Shown: piece after piece, positions 61,168 through 64,000 of the stretch
Position numbering within the stretch: the first letter of the stretch is position 1
How the letters are laid out: each line of letters begins with the position of its first letter
Source: JBGANR01 sp044222225
Lineage (GTDB): Bacteria > Actinomycetota > Actinomycetes > Mycobacteriales > Mycobacteriaceae
Direction: 5' to 3'
DNA: 64,000 nucleotides
Assembly (NCBI GenBank): GCA_044222225.1
Contig: JBGANR010000005.1
Location: 62,001-126,000, forward strand
Translations under genes and position numbers: made by a program
The notes under the pieces: generated by a model
Seen by the model: the letters and a program-made list of their open reading frames with translations, nothing else
Databases searched by the model: none
Told to the model about the DNA's origin: nothing

Positions 61168-62379
61168 CTACTGGACCTTGTAGATCCAGGTCAGCGACGA
61201 CGTCAGCTCGCCCTCGGGCGTCCACTGATACTGCCGAGCGACGCCGGTGCCGTTGTACTTCTTGACGTAGTCGAGCAGCGCGGCGCGGGTCTTCTTGCCC
61301 TCGGAGATGCCCTTCATCATGATCGTCGCCAGGTCGTAGCCCTCGATGGAGTACACGCCCGGATCGATGTTGAAGGCGTTCTTGTAGTTCGACTTGAACG
61401 GATCCTTGGCCGGACCGCACGGGCAGGAGAGGACGGCGCCCTTGGCCGCGGCACCCGCCTGCTCGACGAACTTCGGATCGTTGGCACCGTCACCGGAGAT
61501 GAACGGCACGTCGACGCCGCCGTTCTTCAGCTGCTGCGCCAGCGGCGCGGCCTCGGAGTAGTAGCCCGAGTAGAACACCGCGTCCGGCTTGGCCTGGCTG
61601 ACCTTGCTCACGACGGCTGCGAAGTCCCGCTCCTTCTTCTTGACGTCGGCGTCGCAGGACGGATCGTGCGCGGCACCGAGTCCCTCGGTGATCGTCTTGG
61701 CGAGACCGACGCCGTAGTCGCTGTCGTCCTTGATGACGCAGACCTTCTTGTACTTGAGCGTGTTCGCGAGGTACTTGGCGACGGCCGGACCCTGCACGGC
61801 GTCGTTGGCGAGGCCGCGCACGAAGGTCTTCCAGCCGTTCTTCGACAGCCCCGGATTGGTCGCCGACGCCGTGGCCGCGAGCAGGCCCGCCTGCGCGAAC
61901 TTATCGCCGGTCGCCTTCGTCTCGCCCGAGAACCCCGGACCGATGACGGCGACGATCGACGGATCGTTGATGACGGCCGGCACGACCTGCGACGCCTTCT
62001 GCGGGTCACCCTCGGTGTCGAACGGCTTGAGCGTGATCTTGCAGTTCGGGTTGGCCTTGTTGTGCTCGTCGATGGCGAGCTGCGCGCCGTTGCGGACGTT
62101 GATGCCGAGCTGGGCGTCGTCGCCCTGCTGCGCGCCGACCCAGCCCAGGGAGATCGGCTCGCACGGTGCGGTGCCGAGTTCGGACGGCAGCACCGGCTTC
62201 GCCGTCGAATCGGCCGGCACCTCCTTGCCGTCGATGTCGATCTGCGCGACCGGAGCGATCGTCAGCCCGGACGGACTCGCCGAGTCCCCGTCCTTCGTTG
62301 ATTTGTCGCCACAGGCGGACAGGACGAGCGCGGCCGCGGAACAGAGCGCGACACCGCCCAGGACAAGGCGACGTTTCAT
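61168..62379 (-). CDS. livK: Branched-chain amino-acid ABC transporter substrate-binding lipoprotein LivK
   Basis: A 403-residue periplasmic-binding-protein-like lipoprotein. The signal peptide ends at the lipobox LSAC (Cys about 23). A type I periplasmic binding fold follows (LGWVGAQQGDDAQLGINVRNG, VAVIGPGFSGETKATGD, VCVIKDDSDYGVGLAKTI). Several extra cysteines (for example LSCPCGP) could form disulfides outside the cell. The start has GGAGG upstream. It heads the liv operon. The ligand may be amino acids, amides or urea. Confidence 0.92.
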   Translation of the reverse strand: MKRRLVLGGVALCSAAALVLSACGDKSTKDGDSASPSGLTIAPVAQIDIDGKEVPADSTAKPVLPSELGTAPCEPISLGWVGAQQGDDAQLGINVRNGAQLAIDEHNKANPNCKITLKPFDTEGDPQKASQVVPAVINDPSIVAVIGPGFSGETKATGDKFAQAGLLAATASATNPGLSKNGWKTFVRGLANDAVQGPAVAKYLANTLKYKKVCVIKDDSDYGVGLAKTITEGLGAAHDPSCDADVKKKERDFAAVVSKVSQAKPDAVFYSGYYSEAAPLAQQLKNGGVDVPFISGDGANDPKFVEQAGAAAKGAVLSCPCGPAKDPFKSNYKNAFNIDPGVYSIEGYDLATIMMKGISEGKKTRAALLDYVKKYNGTGVARQYQWTPEGELTSSLTWIYKVQ

Positions 62380-62697
62380 GGATGCCTCCAGATGCACAGG
62401 GGCCTGCCCGGGTCGGCGGACCCGGCGACGGGCAGGGTCGGGTAGGTGGACGATAGCGCCCGCGCCCCGCACCTGCCCGCCGGTTCGTCGATAACGCGCG
62501 GCGCGTCGCGCAGAATTTACGTCCTACAGCGTCCGGTCCTGCATGTTCCATGCCGGCGCGAGCAGACCGGCTCAGCGGTTCGGGCCCAGGCCCGCGCCGC
62601 GGCCGGCAACGACGAGAACGCGCCGTCAGGCAGATCGGAATTACAGCGCATTCAAGCCGGCTTCGCGCGCGCTCAACAGTCGACGAGCGAGACCGGC
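62380..62697. other. Intergenic region upstream of livK
   Basis: About 320 bp with no gene I can support. It should contain the livK promoter. The sequence becomes less GC-rich towards the right, where the small-gene patch begins. Confidence 0.4.
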
Positions 62698-63021
62698 CTA
62701 CATCCGGTCGCGACGCTCGTCGGCCAGCGCTTGCTGATAGTTGGCGTAGTCCTGCCTCATCTGGGCGCGCTTCTCCACATGACCCGGACAAGAACACAAC
62801 TCCGGGTTTCGGATCTTCGGAAAAAACAGAAGGATCGGCCAGATGAATATGAACATGAGGATGCTGCTGAACACGACATCCCATGCCGCGGCCGATCCCT
62901 GGAGAAAGATCTTCTTGCGCAGCCCATGTCGCCGCTGCCAGTACCATTTCCCAACGATTATCCCGATCAACTCGTAGACGATCACGCCGACGAAAAATTC
63001 CACGGAGAGGATGGATTCCAC
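62698..63021 (-). CDS. Small membrane protein, unknown function
   Basis: About 107 residues with two membrane helices (VEFFVGVIVYELIGIIVGKWYW and WDVVFSSILMFIFIWPILLFF, the latter cited in one piece of 21 or fewer). A basic loop lies between them, and a charged C-terminal tail with a CSC motif follows (NPELCSCPGHVEKRAQ). The GTG at 63021 is chosen because GAAAGG lies eight bases upstream; a longer form starting at 63159 is possible. Base composition is clearly lower in GC than the rest of the window, suggesting transfer. No known family is recognised. Confidence 0.55.
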   Translation of the reverse strand: MESILSVEFFVGVIVYELIGIIVGKWYWQRRHGLRKKIFLQGSAAAWDVVFSSILMFIFIWPILLFFPKIRNPELCSCPGHVEKRAQMRQDYANYQQALADERRDRM

Positions 63022-63235
63022 CGAGTAGCCTTTCTTTGATATGCCACACAAGCGCCACGCCGCCGGTGTGGTGATGACGAACCCCGACCCAACACGAGAT
63101 GAGGCGTTCAGCCCTGGCCACATCCAGCGAGGTCCCGACGAATCGAGAATCTCATTCACACGTCCGAGATCCGGCCGCAGGGTCGCAGGCCAGACGGCCG
63201 GAGCTCGGCGCGGCGGATGGCATCCCTAGCCGAGA

Positions 63236-63382
63236 TCAGCGTTCCCAATATTTGCCGTGACTGCCTCCACACACCTTTCCCTTGGTACACCTGGAACAGG
63301 TGTTCACCCACCCGCCACCGCCGGTGCCCTTACAGCTCTGACAGGTCAGCAGTGGCCGATAGCACTTCTCGCACTTGTACAC
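63236..63382 (-). CDS. 48-residue zinc-ribbon protein
   Basis: A very short ORF with a strong AAGGAG site before a GTG start. It encodes a run of CxxC knuckles: YKCEKCYRP, LTCQSCKGTGGGGW, NTCSRCTKGK, then CGGSH. The pattern CxxCxGxG resembles half of the DnaJ zinc-finger domain. Seven Cys and one His could bind two zinc ions. It lies 214 bp upstream of the small membrane protein on the same strand. A role as a zinc-binding adaptor or RNA-binding ribbon is speculation. Confidence 0.65.
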   Translation of the reverse strand: MYKCEKCYRPLLTCQSCKGTGGGGWVNTCSRCTKGKVCGGSHGKYWER

Positions 63383-63411
63383 GATCGCTCCTTCTCCAGC
63401 TCGACGCAAGA

Positions 63412-63561
63412 TCATTCACAGCAAATAGAGTTCCCGGAAATCGACCACTTGACGCCTGGCCACTGAAGCGGAATCCGCCATTCACTACTAAAATGAACCG
63501 TATACCCCCGACCCCCGAAGGGGCTATCGTCCGCACGGCCGACATCGATGACTGAATTCAT
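63412..63561 (-). CDS. Possible 49-residue protein upstream of the zinc-ribbon gene
   Basis: ATG at 63561 preceded by GGAGAAA, running to a stop 29 bp before the zinc-ribbon start. The product (MNSVIDVGRADDSPFGG, later WRIPLQWPGVKW, ending ICCE) has no recognised domain. The spacing and ribosome-binding site make a small three-gene cluster plausible. It could also be non-coding. Confidence 0.35.
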   Translation of the reverse strand: MNSVIDVGRADDSPFGGRGYTVHFSSEWRIPLQWPGVKWSISGNSICCE

Positions 63562-63931
63562 CAGATTTCTCCACCCACGTCGTGTCGCCGCATGCAAAAT
63601 CACCTAGAAATAGGACGACCCTGCATGATCGGAAATCTGATCGGCGGACCGACCTCCTAAATATTCGCGACCCGCCAAAAGTCTTCTAAATGGGCACCGG
63701 ATCGTCGCCGCAGCCGTCCAAAGGTGTACTCGCGACGGCATCGCCGTCGTCCCCGCGGCGCTCCTCGGCCCATGACAAGCGAAGCCGCGAAGACGGACGA
63801 GGTCCGCTCGATCCGGTTCCCTCCCGGGAACGAAGGAATCACCGTCGCCCGCTGCCGACGACAGCGGAAACCCAGCTGACAGCACGGCTTCCCACACCTA
63901 CGGTAGGGGTCACGCGACGAGAGGAGAGGCC
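63562..63931. other. Intergenic region before the DUF5302 gene
   Basis: About 370 bp. I see no supported gene. TCAGATTTC (63561) and GAAATCTGA (about 63626) form a 9-bp inverted repeat across the likely promoter of the small-gene cluster. Confidence 0.35.
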
Positions 63932-64000
63932 ATGTCGACACAAGACGACACGACCAGCAAGTTCAAGGAAGCACTCGACCGCAAGAACGCCCAGGCCCGG
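63932..64000 (+). CDS. DUF5302 family protein, 5' part only
   Basis: ATG with AGGAGAGG upstream, followed by 23 codons to the window edge (MSTQDDTTSKFKEALDRKNA). The pattern of a short acidic start then KFKEALDRK is that of DUF5302 proteins, small (about 60 residues) basic proteins of unknown function in actinobacteria. Confidence 0.6.
   Translation, partial: MSTQDDTTSKFKEALDRKNAQAR

Noticed and set aside
60223..62301. 692-codon open frame antisense to livH and livK
   Set aside because: It has only shadow composition (Arg/Asp/Val) and no motif, while the other strand encodes clear transporter genes.
63604..63897. 97-codon minus-strand ORF near the right end
   Set aside because: No ribosome-binding site, no domain, and composition typical of random frames; reported as intergenic.

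Overview
The window comes from a high-GC, mycolic-acid-type actinobacterium (order Mycobacteriales, e.g. a Gordonia, Tsukamurella or Williamsia relative; the genus is not proven). The evidence is the Pup-proteasome cluster, EmbC/EmbA arabinosyltransferases, an LGFP-repeat protein, F420-type and DprE2-like enzymes, and a gene order that closely follows the Mycobacterium tuberculosis Rv2064-Rv2121c block.

Layout. 1-1111: a 5'-truncated LGFP-repeat protein that runs off the left edge. 1146-6590: a single-chain, eukaryote-type acyl-CoA carboxylase. 6983-8258: two small or unknown proteins. 8284-16592: cobalamin (B12) genes, cobG-cobH-cobIJ on + converging on SDR-cobL-cobM-cobK on -, then an F420-type PPOX protein and an Xaa-Pro-type peptidase. 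16681-38447: the conserved housekeeping block: 5'-3' exonuclease, DUF4333 protein, helY, tatC, tatA, pafC, pafB, pafA, prcA, prcB, pup, dop, a Nudix hydrolase, an FHA-ABC exporter, mpa, a DinB-like protein, trmI, a thioesterase and hisG. Many of these genes overlap by 4 nt and look co-transcribed.

From about 38.5 kb the order becomes accessory. 38612-43456 is a displaced piece of an emb operon: the 3' third of embC, frameshifted by an exact 58-bp tandem duplication, plus embA, whose last 64 or so residues are replaced at a copy of a palindromic repeat. Next come a short cysteine-type leader peptide with a DAACS symporter (43347-44902), and an ascorbate/3-keto-L-gulonate-like sugar operon (45038-50684: MFS, PfkB kinase, UlaF-, UlaE- and UlaD-like enzymes, phosphotriesterase-family hydrolase) with a divergent SorC-type regulator. 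These are followed by a lipoprotein, a VOC protein, an amidohydrolase plus NCS1 transporter, and a complete branched-chain amino-acid ABC operon (livKHMGF). At the right end is a lower-GC patch with a three-ORF minigene cluster, including a 48-aa zinc-ribbon protein, and the start of a DUF5302 gene.

The most unusual signal is a family of roughly 76-80 bp palindromic elements (8921, 15403, 43295 half copy, 57276). One lies in frame inside cobG, one supplies the stop codon of the PPOX gene and abuts the stop of the peptidase, one marks the broken end of embA, and one is intergenic. The stems change compensatorily between copies around a conserved AT-rich loop. A second theme is a repeated leaderless-promoter layout: a TANNNT-like -10 box 6-7 nt before the start codon of at least nine genes.
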